Assembly (NCBI RefSeq): GCF_000143845.1
Contig: NC_014363.1
Location: 1,969,186-2,033,185 of the forward strand
DNA from: Olsenella uli DSM 7084
GTDB taxonomy: Bacteria; Actinomycetota; Coriobacteriia; Coriobacteriales; Atopobiaceae
DNA: 64,000 nt
Reading direction: 5' to 3'
A program made the translations under genes and the position numbers. Positions 16,671 to 26,334 of the stretch are shown piece after piece; the first letter of the stretch is position 1; each line of letters begins with the position of its first letter. Below the pieces are notes generated by a model that was given only the letters and a program-made list of their open reading frames with translations, was not told where the DNA came from and made no database searches.

Positions 16671-16711
16671 AAAAAAGCCCCTCGGCCGTGCAGGGCACAG
16701 CCGGCAGGGGC
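16671..16711 (-). terminator. Terminator of the SRP RNA gene
   Basis: On the minus strand GCCCCT and AGGGGC arms, with inner GCCGGC/GGCC pairing, form a GC-rich hairpin followed by TTTTTT. It starts a few bases past the end of the SRP RNA. Confidence 0.9.
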
Positions 16712-16717
16712 GCACCA

Positions 16718-16824
16718 GGCGTGCTCGGTGGGAACGGGCGCCCGCCAGAGGCCCCTTATGGCTGCTGCCTCCCGGCCCTGACCAGGTTCGGGACATGACG
16801 TCGCCCGCACCCGCCCAACACACC
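16718..16824 (-). ncRNA. ffs: Small bacterial signal recognition particle RNA (4.5S type)
   Basis: The minus strand carries the nearly invariant domain IV apical sequence: CCTGGTCAGG, then GCCGGGAGGCAGCAGCC (the asymmetric and symmetric loops bound by Ffh). Flanking arms beginning GGUGUGUU and ending at the complementary GGUGGG side pair over about 15 positions, giving a molecule of roughly 107 nt, which is the short form without an Alu domain. The ends are estimated from pairing. A U-run terminator follows immediately. It is not next to dnaX, its location in several other Gram-positives. Confidence 0.93.
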
Positions 16825-17019
16825 TGCAGTCACTCACTGTAACGACCCCCATTGCCACTTGCGACATCCAAAGCCAATCCCATGAAAAAGCCATGGGCTC
16901 CACAGGCGGCGCGCCAGGGCAGGTCCCCATCGCTGGCAAGTGTGAGCACGTGCTTGCGCTACCCTGTTTGCAACGGGTTCACCGGTTTCGACAGGTTCGT
17001 CGGAGGACGGGAGGCTGCC

Positions 17020-18840
17020 ATGCTCAACAGGTTCTGCGCACACCCCCTGTGGGAGGTAAACGACACCCTAGCCAAGGTCGCCCAGGGCCAGCAGGCCGCG
17101 GAGACGGTCATCCGCCACGCCAGGCTCGTCAGCGTCACCACACGCGAGGTCCTCGAGGACACGGACATAGCCATCGCCCGCGGGCGTGTTGCCTACATCG
17201 GCATCTGCGGACACACGGCCGAGCATTGCATCGGACCCGAGACCACCGTGGTGGATGCCACGGGACTCTACGCGGCCCCCGGCCTCTTTGACACGCACGT
17301 ACACATCGAGTCCTCGATGGTCGGTCCGGCCGAGTACGCCCGCGCCGTCGTCCCCCACGGCACCGTGGGCATCTACGCGGACCCACATGAGGTCGCCAAC
17401 GTCTGCGGACTCGAAGGCGTGAGGGCCATGTGGGAGGACGCCGCAGGCGCCCCGCTCAAGACCATGCTCACCACCCCGTCCTGCGTACCGGCCGTGCTGG
17501 GGGTCGAGGACACCGGCTCGTCCATAAACGCCAGCCAGGTGGCCGAGAGCATGCGCTGGGACAGCGTCGTGGCCCTGGGCGAGATGATGAACTTCCCCGG
17601 CATCCTCTCCTGCGAGCAGAACGCGCTGGACGAGGTGAGGGAGACCCTCAAGGCCGACCGTGTCGTCACCGGCCACTACGTCGCCGCCGATGACGACCGC
17701 GGGCTGAGTGCCTACATCGCCGCAGGCGTTACCTCGTGCCATGAGTCCGGCAGCTTCACCGACGTCATCTCCAAGCTGCGCATGGGCATGTACGTGCAGC
17801 TACGTCAGGGATCCGCCTGGCTCAACCTCCCTGGCTACCTACCCGAGCTCGTCGCATCCGGCGTGGACACCAGCCATTGCCTGCTCTGCACCGATGACTC
17901 TCACCCGCATACCCTCGTGGATGACGGCCACATGGACCGCGTGCTGCGCGAGGCGGTGCGACTGGGCCTCGATCCCGTCACCGCCCTGCAGATGGCCACG
18001 ATCAATGCGGCGCAGTACTTTGGCGTCGGGCGTGACATGGGATCGATCACCCCTGGCAAGTGTGCCGACATCGTGTTGCTCCGAGACCTCGAGCGATTCG
18101 AGGCCAAGGCGGTCTACATCGACGGGACGCTTGCGGCCGAGGACGGCAAGGCGACCTTTGCGACGAAGCCCTTCACCTGGCCCGCCTTCATGACCCATAC
18201 CATGAACCTGGGCGTCGACATCACGCCGAGAGCCTTCGAGATTCCCGTCAACCACAAGGATGGCAGCATATGGGTCCGTGCCATCGGCATCAACGCTGGC
18301 GACACCCTGACACGGGACAGCACCGTCAAAACCATCGTGAGGGACGGCAAGATCCAGGCCGATCCCACCCACGACGTGCTCAAGGCCTGCGTCTTCGACC
18401 GTCACCACGGCACGGACGGCACCCACTCCTTTGGCTTCGTCACGGGCTTCGGCATCCATGGCGCCCTCGCGCAGACCGTGAGCCACGACGCTCACAACCT
18501 GCTGGTCATGGGTGACAACGACGCCGACATGGCATTGGCCGCGAGGACCCTGGCGGAGTGCGGAGGCGGAGAGGTCGCCGTTGCCGACGGCAAGGTCCTG
18601 GCCCTGGTCGAGCTGCCCGTGTGCGGTCTCATGAGCGATCGGCGCATAGAAGAGGTCGCCGAGAAGGTCGCAGGGATCGAGGCTGCGTGGGCCCAGATGG
18701 GCTGCAGCCTCCCCTCGCCGTTCATGACCATGGGCGTCATGTCGCTGGCATGCATACCCGTCCTACGCCTCACCAACCGTGGCTATGTCAACTGTCTCAC
18801 GTTCCAGATGGAGCCACTCGTCGTCGGGGACTGCGACTAG
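17020..18840 (+). CDS. ade: Adenine deaminase
   Basis: Converts adenine to hypoxanthine and ammonia (purine salvage). 606 residues from ATG 17020 behind GGGAGG; the frame to 16852 is non-homologous. Amidohydrolase metal ligands appear in APGLFDTHVHIESS, and further conserved blocks include YADPHEVANV, LGEMMNFPG, SCHESGSF and LLCTDDSHP. The C-terminal Ade-specific domain ends with MTMGVMSLACIPVLRLTNRGYV. It stands alone between the SRP RNA and a surface protein gene. I see no purine riboswitch in the 195 bases before it. Confidence 0.96.
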   Translation: MLNRFCAHPLWEVNDTLAKVAQGQQAAETVIRHARLVSVTTREVLEDTDIAIARGRVAYIGICGHTAEHCIGPETTVVDATGLYAAPGLFDTHVHIESSMVGPAEYARAVVPHGTVGIYADPHEVANVCGLEGVRAMWEDAAGAPLKTMLTTPSCVPAVLGVEDTGSSINASQVAESMRWDSVVALGEMMNFPGILSCEQNALDEVRETLKADRVVTGHYVAADDDRGLSAYIAAGVTSCHESGSFTDVISKLRMGMYVQLRQGSAWLNLPGYLPELVASGVDTSHCLLCTDDSHPHTLVDDGHMDRVLREAVRLGLDPVTALQMATINAAQYFGVGRDMGSITPGKCADIVLLRDLERFEAKAVYIDGTLAAEDGKATFATKPFTWPAFMTHTMNLGVDITPRAFEIPVNHKDGSIWVRAIGINAGDTLTRDSTVKTIVRDGKIQADPTHDVLKACVFDRHHGTDGTHSFGFVTGFGIHGALAQTVSHDAHNLLVMGDNDADMALAARTLAECGGGEVAVADGKVLALVELPVCGLMSDRRIEEVAEKVAGIEAAWAQMGCSLPSPFMTMGVMSLACIPVLRLTNRGYVNCLTFQMEPLVVGDCD

Positions 18841-19061
18841 GCGTCTCTCGCGGCGGCGGGTGCGGGCGCGGGGCGCCACAAGGCTCGTAACAGAAAAAAT
18901 TACATGGAAGTTGCTGTCGAGCGGCGACATTTGGTGTATGTTCAGCTTGACATGGGATGCCGTTAGAAGATGGCGTTCGCTCCCGCGTGGACGTCCCCCG
19001 CACGACAAGCCGGCTTCCCGTCATAACCACAGCAACGACCACGCCGTCGGGAAGGCCCGCC

Positions 19062-21101
19062 ATGAAGAGACTCCGGCTCGCCCTCATGGGCATCGTCCCT
19101 GCCCTCTGCGTCTGCCTTTTCCTTGGGGCAAGGCCCGCGTGGGCGGATCCCAGCTTCGTCTACGTCAACGGCCAGACGGGGTCTGACATCGATCCGGGCA
19201 CCGAGGCGGCACCCGTCAAGACCTTCGCCAAGGCAAAGGAGCTTCTACTGGCCTCTGGTGGAGACACCATCTACGTCACGGGGGCGATCCAGGTCTCCGG
19301 AGGCGTCGAGGGCTGGGACCTTGGCGGCAAGGCCCTGAGACGGGCGGCCTCGTACCACGGGGAGCTCGTACATGTGGGCAACGGGGCCACGCTCACGCTC
19401 CAAGACATCGTTATCGACGGGGCCAGTTCGGACGGGGCCACCGGCAGGTGGTCGACAGGCGACGGGAGCGGAGGCTCGCTCGTCGGCGTGTTTGGCGGAA
19501 GCACCCTGACCGTGGGGGAGGGCGCCGTCTTGCAGGGCAACGACATCGAGAGCGAGGGCAAGTGGTACCCCGAGGGCGGTGGCGGCATCTTCGCCAACAG
19601 GAGCACCGTGAACGTCGAGGGCGGCAGCATACGCAACAACTCGGCGGTGCTGGGCGGCGGCATCTACGGCATCTACGACTCGACCATCAACATGTCGAGC
19701 GGCACCATAGCGGGTAACCGCGCGGTCCGGGGAAACAGTCCTGGCCTTCCCGCAGGATACGGGGGAAGCGGCGGTGGCATATGCGCCGCCAACGGCACGG
19801 ACGTCAACCTCTCCGGCGGTACCATCTCGGGCAACTCGGCCTTCGAGCTCGGCGGCGGCATCTCGATGGGCACCTTTTACGCTTCGGAGGCCGACAGCCC
19901 CGTGCTCACCATGACGGGCGGCACCATCACCGGCAACACCGCCGGCAGCGCAGGCGGTGGCATCTACGTACAGGCAGGATACAGCGCCTCGGGCTACGCT
20001 GGGACGCCCACCTACGCCATCGCCCACATCACCGCCGGGGAGGTCACGGACAACTCCCTGACCGCGACAGGCGATGGGAACAACGCGTTCGGCGGGGGTG
20101 GCATCTACGTCAACGGTTACTCCAGAGAATACACCGACTTCCACAACGGCGAGCTCTACCTCGCCAACGTAGAGGTGTCCGGAAACTCCGCTGCGACCGA
20201 GGGCGGCGGCTACGCCGCCTGCCCCGTGTCCGTGACCGAGGTCAGCCTGACGAACGGCGCGACATTCTATGGCAACGTCACCGCCGACGGCAACGCGCGC
20301 GAGCTCTATATCCTCGCGTCGCTCGCCTACGGCACGCACAGTGGCGACCCCGTCTACGAGATCTCGCCCTCCATGCTCGGCGGCGGCGCGTACAGGTGGG
20401 TCTACGACGACGGCACCGAAGTCCCCCTCGATCGTCTCAAGGGAGCTCTGAGCGCTGCGGACAACGAGTCCCTCTCCCTCAGCAACGATCTTGTCGCCGA
20501 CAACCCCGACGTCCAGAGGGCGCTGGGGCTGGCAACCGTGCATATCACAGGCAACACGTCCGCCACGCGCGGAGGTGGCATCGGCTCGAACGGCAGCGTC
20601 TTCATCGGCAAGTCCGTGGACACCACCGAGATCAGCGTCTCCAAGACGTGGGACGACGCAAACGACAAGAACGGCATCCGTCCCGACTCGATCAGGGTCG
20701 AACTGTACCGCAATGGCACCTATGTGGGCTACCAGACCATCAGGGCAGACGACGGGGGCAACTGGTCCACCACGTTCGCAAACCTCCCCAAGGCCGATGC
20801 CGACGGACACGAATACGTCTACACCGTCAAGGAGCGTCCGGTCGAGGGCTACACGACCACCATCGCCGGCGACGCGAGTTCCGGCTTCGCCATAACCAAC
20901 ACGGTCACCACGACGCCTCCGACGCCCCCGACGACCGAAGAGCCACCCAAGCCGACGACGAAGCCAAGCAGGGCGACTGTACGCAAGTCACCTGCACTCC
21001 CACAGACGGGAGACGAGGCGTTCCCACCGATCGCCTTCGCGGGCATTGCCCTTGTGCTGAGCACCATAGGCGTCGTCACGAGGTGCCGCTGGTCGCTGTA
21101 G
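19062..21101 (+). CDS. LPXTG-anchored surface protein with beta-helix repeats and a Cna-B-like domain
   Basis: 679 residues from ATG 19062, which has GGAAGG upstream and starts a clear signal peptide (cleavage near ARPAWA-DP). About residues 30-520 are repeats with GGGIY/GGGI turns and Gly/Asn/Thr-rich strands (GGTISGNSA, GGTITGNTA), as in right-handed parallel beta-helix adhesins or pectin-lyase-fold proteins. A Cna-B-type domain follows (about 525-610: SVSKTWDDANDKNGIRP ... YTVKERPVEGY), then a Pro/Thr stalk, the sortase motif LPQTGD, a hydrophobic helix and a short charged tail. Probably a cell-wall-linked adhesin or polysaccharide-binding protein. No sortase gene is in the window. Confidence 0.88.
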   Translation: MKRLRLALMGIVPALCVCLFLGARPAWADPSFVYVNGQTGSDIDPGTEAAPVKTFAKAKELLLASGGDTIYVTGAIQVSGGVEGWDLGGKALRRAASYHGELVHVGNGATLTLQDIVIDGASSDGATGRWSTGDGSGGSLVGVFGGSTLTVGEGAVLQGNDIESEGKWYPEGGGGIFANRSTVNVEGGSIRNNSAVLGGGIYGIYDSTINMSSGTIAGNRAVRGNSPGLPAGYGGSGGGICAANGTDVNLSGGTISGNSAFELGGGISMGTFYASEADSPVLTMTGGTITGNTAGSAGGGIYVQAGYSASGYAGTPTYAIAHITAGEVTDNSLTATGDGNNAFGGGGIYVNGYSREYTDFHNGELYLANVEVSGNSAATEGGGYAACPVSVTEVSLTNGATFYGNVTADGNARELYILASLAYGTHSGDPVYEISPSMLGGGAYRWVYDDGTEVPLDRLKGALSAADNESLSLSNDLVADNPDVQRALGLATVHITGNTSATRGGGIGSNGSVFIGKSVDTTEISVSKTWDDANDKNGIRPDSIRVELYRNGTYVGYQTIRADDGGNWSTTFANLPKADADGHEYVYTVKERPVEGYTTTIAGDASSGFAITNTVTTTPPTPPTTEEPPKPTTKPSRATVRKSPALPQTGDEAFPPIAFAGIALVLSTIGVVTRCRWSL

Positions 21102-21195
21102 GTCCTATCTGAAGGGGACCGGCCTTACTCGAGGACGCCTGGTGCCAACCCCCAAAAAGGCACAGCCCCCGAAAGACAGGTGTCTTCGCTTGATC

Positions 21196-21229
21196 GGTGG
21201 CCCCGAGCCCGGATGGGCTCGGGGCCACC
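21196..21229. terminator. Bidirectional hairpin between convergent genes
   Basis: A 15-bp perfect inverted repeat (arms 21196-21210 and 21215-21229, 4-base loop) lies between the LPXTG gene (ending 21101) and pgi (ending 21278). Neither side has a U-tract, so it may act as a transcript-stabilising hairpin or an inefficient terminator for both converging transcripts. Confidence 0.6.
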
Positions 21230-21277
21230 TCCTGAGCTGGGACGGGTCGCCGTGACCCGTCCCTACCTACGATCCTC

Positions 21278-22981
21278 TTACCTGCGGTTCTTGCGGTAGA
21301 ACGCAATGAGCGCCTGGGTCGAGGCGTCCTGGGCGGAGAGGGCCTCATCGTCGTGGAAGGCGGGGGTGATCTGCTTGGCAAGCTGCTTGCCCAGCTCGAC
21401 GCCCCACTGGTCATAGGAGTCGAGCCCCCAGACCGTCCCCTCGACGAAGGTGATGTGCTCGTAGAGTGCGATGAGCTCGCCAAGCGCATGGGCATCGAGG
21501 CCGACGCCAAAGATGGAGGTCGTCGGGCGGTTGCCCCCGAAGCAGCGCGCCGGCACCATCCACTCGGCAGTGCCCTCGGCGCGGACCTCGTCGGCCGTCT
21601 TGCCAAAGGCAAGCGCCTTGGTCTGGGCAAGGAAGTTGCCTAGGAAGAGCTCGTGCACGTCCTGCGCGCCGTCCTTGGCGGGATTGGGGGTGTTGGCGAA
21701 GGCGATGAAGTCCGCCGGCACCATGCGACCCTGATGGATGAGCTGGTAGAAGGCATGCTGCCCGTTGGTGCCGGCCTCGCCCCAGAAGACCTCGCCCGTC
21801 TCGGTGGTGGCAGGCGTGCCGTCCCAGCGCGTTGACTTGCCGTTGGACTCCATGGTCAGCTGCTGGAGGTAGGCGGGGAAGCGGTGCAGGTGCTGGTCGT
21901 ACGGAAGCACGGCATGGGTCGGGGACTTGAGGAAGTTGACATACCAGACGTTGATGAGGCCCATGAGGGCGACGACGTTCCGTTCGAGCGGGGTCGTGGC
22001 AAAGTAGGTGTCGACGTCGTGGAAGCCGGACAGAAAGTCCTCGAAGACCTGGGGGCCGAGAGCGATGACGAGCGACAGGCCTACGGCCGCGTCGACGGAG
22101 TAGCGCCCTCCCACCCAACTCCAGAATCCAAAGGCGTTCTCGGGGTCGATGCCGAAGTCAGAGACGAGCTCGAGATTGGTCGAAACGGCAACGAAGTGGC
22201 TCTTGATGGCCGCCGCCGCCGAGGCGTCCGTGTCGTCGATGGCGCCACGTTCCTTGAGCGCGCCCAACAGCCAGGCCCTTGCCTCGCGGGCGTTGGTCAT
22301 GGTCTCGAGCGTGGTGAAGGTCTTGGAGACGATGATGACGAGGGTGGTCTCGGGGTCGAGGTCGCGGGTCTTCTCGGCCATGTCGTTGGGATCGATGTTC
22401 GAGACGTAGCGCACCGCGATGCCCGCGTCGGCATAGGGCTTGAGGGCCTCGTACGCCATGACTGGACCCAGGTCCGAGCCGCCGATGCCGATGGAGAGGA
22501 CGGTCTCGATCCTCTTGCCGGAGACCCCGCGCCAGGATCCCGAGCGGACGCGGTCGGCAAAGGCGTACATGCGGCCGAGTACCTCGTGCACGTCCGCGAC
22601 GCAGTCCTGCCCGTCGACGATGAGCTGACCGCACTCGTCGGCAGGACGACGCAGGGCGCTGTGCAGGACGGCACGGTCCTCGGTGGTGTTGATATGCGCG
22701 CCCGAGAACATGAGGTCGCGGCGCTCCTCCAGATGGACCGCCCTGCCCAGGGCGGCAAGCAGACGGACGGTCTCGTCCGTCACGAGGTTCTTGGACAGGT
22801 CGAAGTGGAGGTCAGGCAGGTCGAAGGAGAGCTTCCTGACGCGCTGGGGATCGTTGGCGAACTGCTGCTTGAGGCTGAAACCACTGGCGCGGAGCTTGTC
22901 GAGGTGCTCCCTCAGCGCCTGCCACTCGGGGGTCTGCGTGGCGTCAATCGGTGCGGGGATGGAGGAGGGATAGTCTGCCAT
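21278..22981 (-). CDS. pgi: Glucose-6-phosphate isomerase
   Basis: Interconverts glucose 6-phosphate and fructose 6-phosphate in glycolysis. 567 residues, the length of the large bacterial/eukaryotic type. Conserved segments are [30 protein letters not shown], the PGI signature region [20 protein letters not shown], the substrate-binding [13 protein letters not shown] and the catalytic [18 protein letters not shown]. The start MADYPSSIP fits the family. It is monocistronic by appearance: the upstream gene ends 123 bases away and a strong hairpin lies downstream. Confidence 0.97.
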   Translation of the reverse strand: MADYPSSIPAPIDATQTPEWQALREHLDKLRASGFSLKQQFANDPQRVRKLSFDLPDLHFDLSKNLVTDETVRLLAALGRAVHLEERRDLMFSGAHINTTEDRAVLHSALRRPADECGQLIVDGQDCVADVHEVLGRMYAFADRVRSGSWRGVSGKRIETVLSIGIGGSDLGPVMAYEALKPYADAGIAVRYVSNIDPNDMAEKTRDLDPETTLVIIVSKTFTTLETMTNAREARAWLLGALKERGAIDDTDASAAAAIKSHFVAVSTNLELVSDFGIDPENAFGFWSWVGGRYSVDAAVGLSLVIALGPQVFEDFLSGFHDVDTYFATTPLERNVVALMGLINVWYVNFLKSPTHAVLPYDQHLHRFPAYLQQLTMESNGKSTRWDGTPATTETGEVFWGEAGTNGQHAFYQLIHQGRMVPADFIAFANTPNPAKDGAQDVHELFLGNFLAQTKALAFGKTADEVRAEGTAEWMVPARCFGGNRPTTSIFGVGLDAHALGELIALYEHITFVEGTVWGLDSYDQWGVELGKQLAKQITPAFHDDEALSAQDASTQALIAFYRKNRR

Positions 22982-23104
22982 GTCTGCTCCTTAGTGGCGA
23001 TGTGGCCGCCCTTCGCGAGCGGCACCTACGTGCATCACCATCTTACTCCCCCACACGGATGCTGTTCCAGTGCCCAGGGCGAGGCCGCGGCAAGGGGAAT
23101 CGAC

Positions 23105-23659
23105 CTAGTAGGGCTCGCCCAGGGGTGCAAGCCGCTTGAGGTATGACCACATGACCTGCTTTTGTGCGGGGTCGGAGAGGGCGGCCTCGAAGCCGCCCAG
23201 GTTCAGCACGCGCATGCCGCGAAGGCACGCAATGGTGCCAGGCACAAGCATGGCCTGGTCAAAGTCATCGATGGCCGAGAGGTCGTCGGCATATGCCTCG
23301 CGCAGCGCCCGGGCGGCACCCTCGTCACAGGCGACGAGGGTGGCCGGGTCGAGGGCCGCGATGGCCTCGCCGACGAGATCCGCGGGCAGCGGCCTCCCGT
23401 CGTCCGCACACGTGGACAGAGCGGCCCAGTCCTCGGGGGCATACCCCAGCGCACGCAGGGAGGCGCGCAGCGCGGTGCCATCCGGACCCAAGAGCGGAGG
23501 CGCACCGTCCCTCTCCGCTGCCGAGGGCTCGCCTTTGAGGAGCAGGACGCTCGAGAAGGCGTTGCCCACCATGACAGCGCCCCTTGCGGCAAGCGAGCCC
23601 AGCTCGAAGCGGGCCTTGTCCACATAGGCCTGGCGGACGCTGTCTCTTCTCGTGGGCAC
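23105..23659 (-). CDS. Uncharacterised protein, faintly uracil-DNA-glycosylase-like
   Basis: 184 residues from GTG 23659, chosen because GAGGAGG lies 4-5 bases upstream. Two stretches recall the uracil-DNA glycosylase fold: LLLKGEPSAAERDGAPPLLGPDGTAL (positioned like the water-activating/uracil loop of family 4 enzymes) and a strand VACDEGAARALREAY. However the iron-sulfur cysteines and canonical motifs are absent, so activity cannot be claimed. No signal peptide or membrane segment. It is divergent from trxA with about 155 bases between. Function unknown; the resemblance is weak. Confidence 0.55.
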   Translation of the reverse strand: MPTRRDSVRQAYVDKARFELGSLAARGAVMVGNAFSSVLLLKGEPSAAERDGAPPLLGPDGTALRASLRALGYAPEDWAALSTCADDGRPLPADLVGEAIAALDPATLVACDEGAARALREAYADDLSAIDDFDQAMLVPGTIACLRGMRVLNLGGFEAALSDPAQKQVMWSYLKRLAPLGEPY

Positions 23660-23815
23660 ACGACCTCCTCGCTGAGTCGGGCCGGGCATGATGCGCGGCG
23701 CAGAATCCCACCTACATAAATCACGATTCTACAGCCACGGACGTTACGAACGGGGTATAAGGCGGACTAGGAACAGACGGCGCGCCGTCGTGCGCGCGGC
23801 CCAAAGGAGACCAAC

Positions 23816-24133
23816 ATGGCCAATGCAATAACTACCGCTGAGTTCGATTCCGTTCTTGCCAACGCAGACAAGCCGGTCCTCGTGGACTTCTGGGCGTCCT
23901 GGTGCGGCCCCTGCCGAGCCTTGGGGCCTGTGGTCGAACAGGTGGCAGACGAGATGTCCGACCAGCTCGCCCTCTACAAGTGCAACGTGGACGACGAGGG
24001 TGATCTCGCCCAGCGCTTCCAGATCGTATCCATCCCCACGATGATCCTCTTCAAGGGCGGCAAGCCCGTCCATACCATGGTCGGCAACATGCCAAAGGCG
24101 GAGCTCGTCAAGGAGCTGCAGGCCAACCTCTAG
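23816..24133 (+). CDS. trxA: Thioredoxin
   Basis: 105-residue cytoplasmic disulfide reductase of classical length. Active site WASWCGPC (Cys pair near residues 32 and 35), the buried Asp in VLVDFWA, the cis-proline in VSIPTMILF and the FKGGKPV turn are all present. A ribosome site (AAAGGAG) precedes the ATG. A strong terminator follows at 24184-24221, so it is probably expressed alone; a TATAAG box at 23756-23761 is the best -10 candidate, without a convincing -35. Confidence 0.96.
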   Translation: MANAITTAEFDSVLANADKPVLVDFWASWCGPCRALGPVVEQVADEMSDQLALYKCNVDDEGDLAQRFQIVSIPTMILFKGGKPVHTMVGNMPKAELVKELQANL

Positions 24134-24183
24134 GAAGCACCGCGTGCGACAGCGCACGCCGGGATATCATGTCCCCAACCAGC

Positions 24184-24221
24184 AGGGCGCATGTCCGTGG
24201 GACATGCGCCCTGTCCCTTTT
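24184..24221 (+). terminator. Rho-independent terminator after trxA
   Basis: A 13-bp perfect stem (AGGGCGCATGTCC with GGACATGCGCCCT, loop GTG) followed by GTCCCTTTT, 50 bases past the trxA stop. Confidence 0.85.
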
Positions 24222-24276
24222 GGGGCACGGCCCAGGCGCAACCGACCCCGAGACCCGGAGCAAGGGAGGCACGCCC

Positions 24277-24999
24277 ATGAGCTCGCACGTCCGACAGCTG
24301 TCCCATTCCCTGCGGACGCTCATCCGCAACAACCCGCGTACCATCGTCGCCCTGATGGCAGTGGTGGTGTTCCTATGGTTGATGCAGGAAGTGCTGGAAG
24401 GGGAGCTGACACAGCTTGACTCCGCCGCCTATCAGCTGGTCGTCGTACACATGCGCCGAGAGTGGCTGACGCCTGTCATGCAGTCGATCTCCGAGTTGGC
24501 CCTCCCCGTCGTCCTAGTGGTCATGCTGCTGGCCGTGGAGGCGTTCGCGCCCGGACGCAGGCCAGGCCTTTGTGCCGCGCTCAACCTGGCATTGGCGCTT
24601 CTCCTCAACCTTGCCCTGAAGGAGATCGTCCACCGCCCACGTCCCGAAGGCTTCCGCCTCATCGCCGAGACAGGCTACAGCTTCCCCTCGGGGCACTCCA
24701 TGGTGGCGATGGCGTTCTACGGGCTTTTGGCCTGGATGGTCTGGCACTACGAGCGCGACCACTTCGTGAAGCACCTCTGCCTGGCCGGGTTCGCGCTAGT
24801 CATCGTGGCCGTTGGTCTCAGCCGCATCTACCTGGGGGTCCACTACGCGTCCGACGTGCTCGCCGGCTTCTGCGTGTCGCTTGCCTGGCTGGCCTTCTAC
24901 ACCAAGGTCTTCGTGCCGCTGCTCCTGCCCGAGCCAGACGAAGGCGGGGGACGCCGCGAGGGGGCAGAGACGCACTCGACGACGGGGACGGGAAGGTAG
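24277..24999 (+). CDS. PAP2-family membrane phosphatase
   Basis: 240 residues from ATG 24277 behind GGGAGG. Six membrane segments and the three acid-phosphatase signature motifs are present: KEIVHRPRP, the central PSGH in FPSGHSMVAM, and SRIYLGVHYASD. Proteins of this kind dephosphorylate lipid phosphates such as undecaprenyl pyrophosphate or phosphatidylglycerol phosphate at the outer face of the membrane. The exact lipid is not shown by sequence. It is convergent with the phosphodiesterase gene that follows, 50 bases apart. Confidence 0.92.
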   Translation: MSSHVRQLSHSLRTLIRNNPRTIVALMAVVVFLWLMQEVLEGELTQLDSAAYQLVVVHMRREWLTPVMQSISELALPVVLVVMLLAVEAFAPGRRPGLCAALNLALALLLNLALKEIVHRPRPEGFRLIAETGYSFPSGHSMVAMAFYGLLAWMVWHYERDHFVKHLCLAGFALVIVAVGLSRIYLGVHYASDVLAGFCVSLAWLAFYTKVFVPLLLPEPDEGGGRREGAETHSTTGTGR

Positions 25000-25049
25000 G
25001 ACCCGGTCAAGACGCCATGCTCCTGGGGCCAGCCGCAGGTCTGGGCGGG

Positions 25050-25502
25050 CTAGTCCAGAGCGATGATCTCCGCGCTCACGACCACGCCGCCATCGCAGAC
25101 GATGCGACCCATCGTCGGGGCCGATCCTCGCGGGAAGCTGGGGCTTCCGGGGTTCATCACGAGCGCGCCGGTGCGTTCGTCCCGACCCACGAAGGGCCGG
25201 TGCGTATGCCCGCAGATCGCGATGTCGCAGGTCTCCAGATCGAGACGCTCGCGATAATGGCAGACCTCCCATCTCATCCCATCCGAGAAGAACCTGGTCA
25301 CGCGCTTGACAAGGGGTCCGTACTCAAGGGCGTAGTCATTGTTGCCGAGGCACTGCCTGAGAGGTGCGATGGCAGCGAGTGCACGATGGTCCGAAGGAGA
25401 GCACATGTCTCCGGCATGCACTATCACGTCCGCTCCCCGAAGCCGTTCGAGAAGCTCCGGGGAGAGATGGCCGTGGGTGTCAGAGACTATGTCGTAGCGC
25501 AT
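25050..25502 (-). CDS. YfcE-type metallophosphoesterase
   Basis: 150-residue calcineurin-like phosphodiesterase. Metal-binding motifs are complete: DTHGH near residues 8-12, HAGD, GNND, and GHTH followed by NPGSPSFPR. The short length and motif spacing fit the YfcE/MJ0936 group, which hydrolyse phosphodiesters in vitro; the cellular substrate is uncertain. It starts 27 bases after the LytTR regulator gene ends, on the same strand, and is likely the last gene of that operon. Confidence 0.92.
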   Translation of the reverse strand: MRYDIVSDTHGHLSPELLERLRGADVIVHAGDMCSPSDHRALAAIAPLRQCLGNNDYALEYGPLVKRVTRFFSDGMRWEVCHYRERLDLETCDIAICGHTHRPFVGRDERTGALVMNPGSPSFPRGSAPTMGRIVCDGGVVVSAEIIALD

Positions 25503-25528
25503 GGGTTCCCACCTGTCCCGGGCATCCG

Positions 25529-26272
25529 TCAGAGGCCCAGGGCCCGCTTGAGCGAGACGACGCGGCGGCGGGAGACGGGTATCTTCTTCTCGTCCACGCC
25601 CTTGAGGCCGAGCTGGAGAATGCCACTCGAGATGACCTCGATGTCCTCCACGTGGTCCAAGTTCACGATGTAGCCACGGTGAACGCGGAAGAACCCATGT
25701 GGGACGAGCTTCTGCTCGAGCTTGGCGAGGGAGACCGTCGAGAGGTAGCGATCGAGGTCGGTGTAGATGCAGGAGTAGTCGTCCTTGGCCTCGATGTAGC
25801 GAATCTCCGCAACGGGAACGAGCACCTTGCGCCCGCCCTTTTCGACGGGGATGCGCTCCGTCGGGACATGTGGGGCCGCGGGAGGCTTGAGACGGGCCTC
25901 GACCTTGTCGAGAGCTCGCAGCAGCCGGTCCGTCTCAACGGGCTTCATGAGGTAGTCGACGGCGTCGACCTCAAAGGCCTCGAGCGCATACTCGCTGTAT
26001 GCGGTCACGAAGATGACGGCAGGAGGGTTCTTGAGCGTGTGGAAGGCCTCGGCGAGCTGCATGCCCGAGGTCTTGGGCATGGAGATGTCCAGGAAGATGA
26101 CGTCCGCCTTCTGCTCCGAGCCCTCCTTGCCGCGGACGAGAGCCTCCACGGCCTCACGAGCGTTGCTGGCCTCCTCGATGGAGGCGACGCGACCCGTCTC
26201 CTCGAGCAGGTACCTGAGCTCAGAGCGCGCGGGTGCCTCGTCATCGACAATGAGTGCGTTCAACACGTCCAT
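25529..26272 (-). CDS. LytTR-family response regulator
   Basis: 247 residues from ATG 26272; a GTG one codon upstream is also possible and sits nearer the GGAG site. Receiver: Asp10-Asp11, phosphoacceptor Asp62 in VIFLDISMP, Lys in YLMKPVETDRLL. LytTR domain about 140-245, beginning PVEKGGRKVLVPVAEIRYIEAKDDYSCIYT and including FFRVHRGYIVNLDHV. It pairs with the LytS-type kinase 62 bases upstream. Related systems (LytSR, BtsSR, YpdAB) sense pyruvate or membrane potential and control transporters or murein hydrolases; the local glycosyltransferase and QueT-like transporter are possible targets. Confidence 0.93.
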   Translation of the reverse strand: MDVLNALIVDDEAPARSELRYLLEETGRVASIEEASNAREAVEALVRGKEGSEQKADVIFLDISMPKTSGMQLAEAFHTLKNPPAVIFVTAYSEYALEAFEVDAVDYLMKPVETDRLLRALDKVEARLKPPAAPHVPTERIPVEKGGRKVLVPVAEIRYIEAKDDYSCIYTDLDRYLSTVSLAKLEQKLVPHGFFRVHRGYIVNLDHVEDIEVISSGILQLGLKGVDEKKIPVSRRRVVSLKRALGL

Positions 26273-26334
26273 CACCCAACTTTCTCCGCCCTGGGGCGGT
26301 CAAAGACCTAACGTCACGCAGGACGGCGAGCATA

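Noticed and set aside
16825-17019. Purine riboswitch before adenine deaminase
   Set aside because: No conserved purine-aptamer loops or P1 stem could be found in this stretch.
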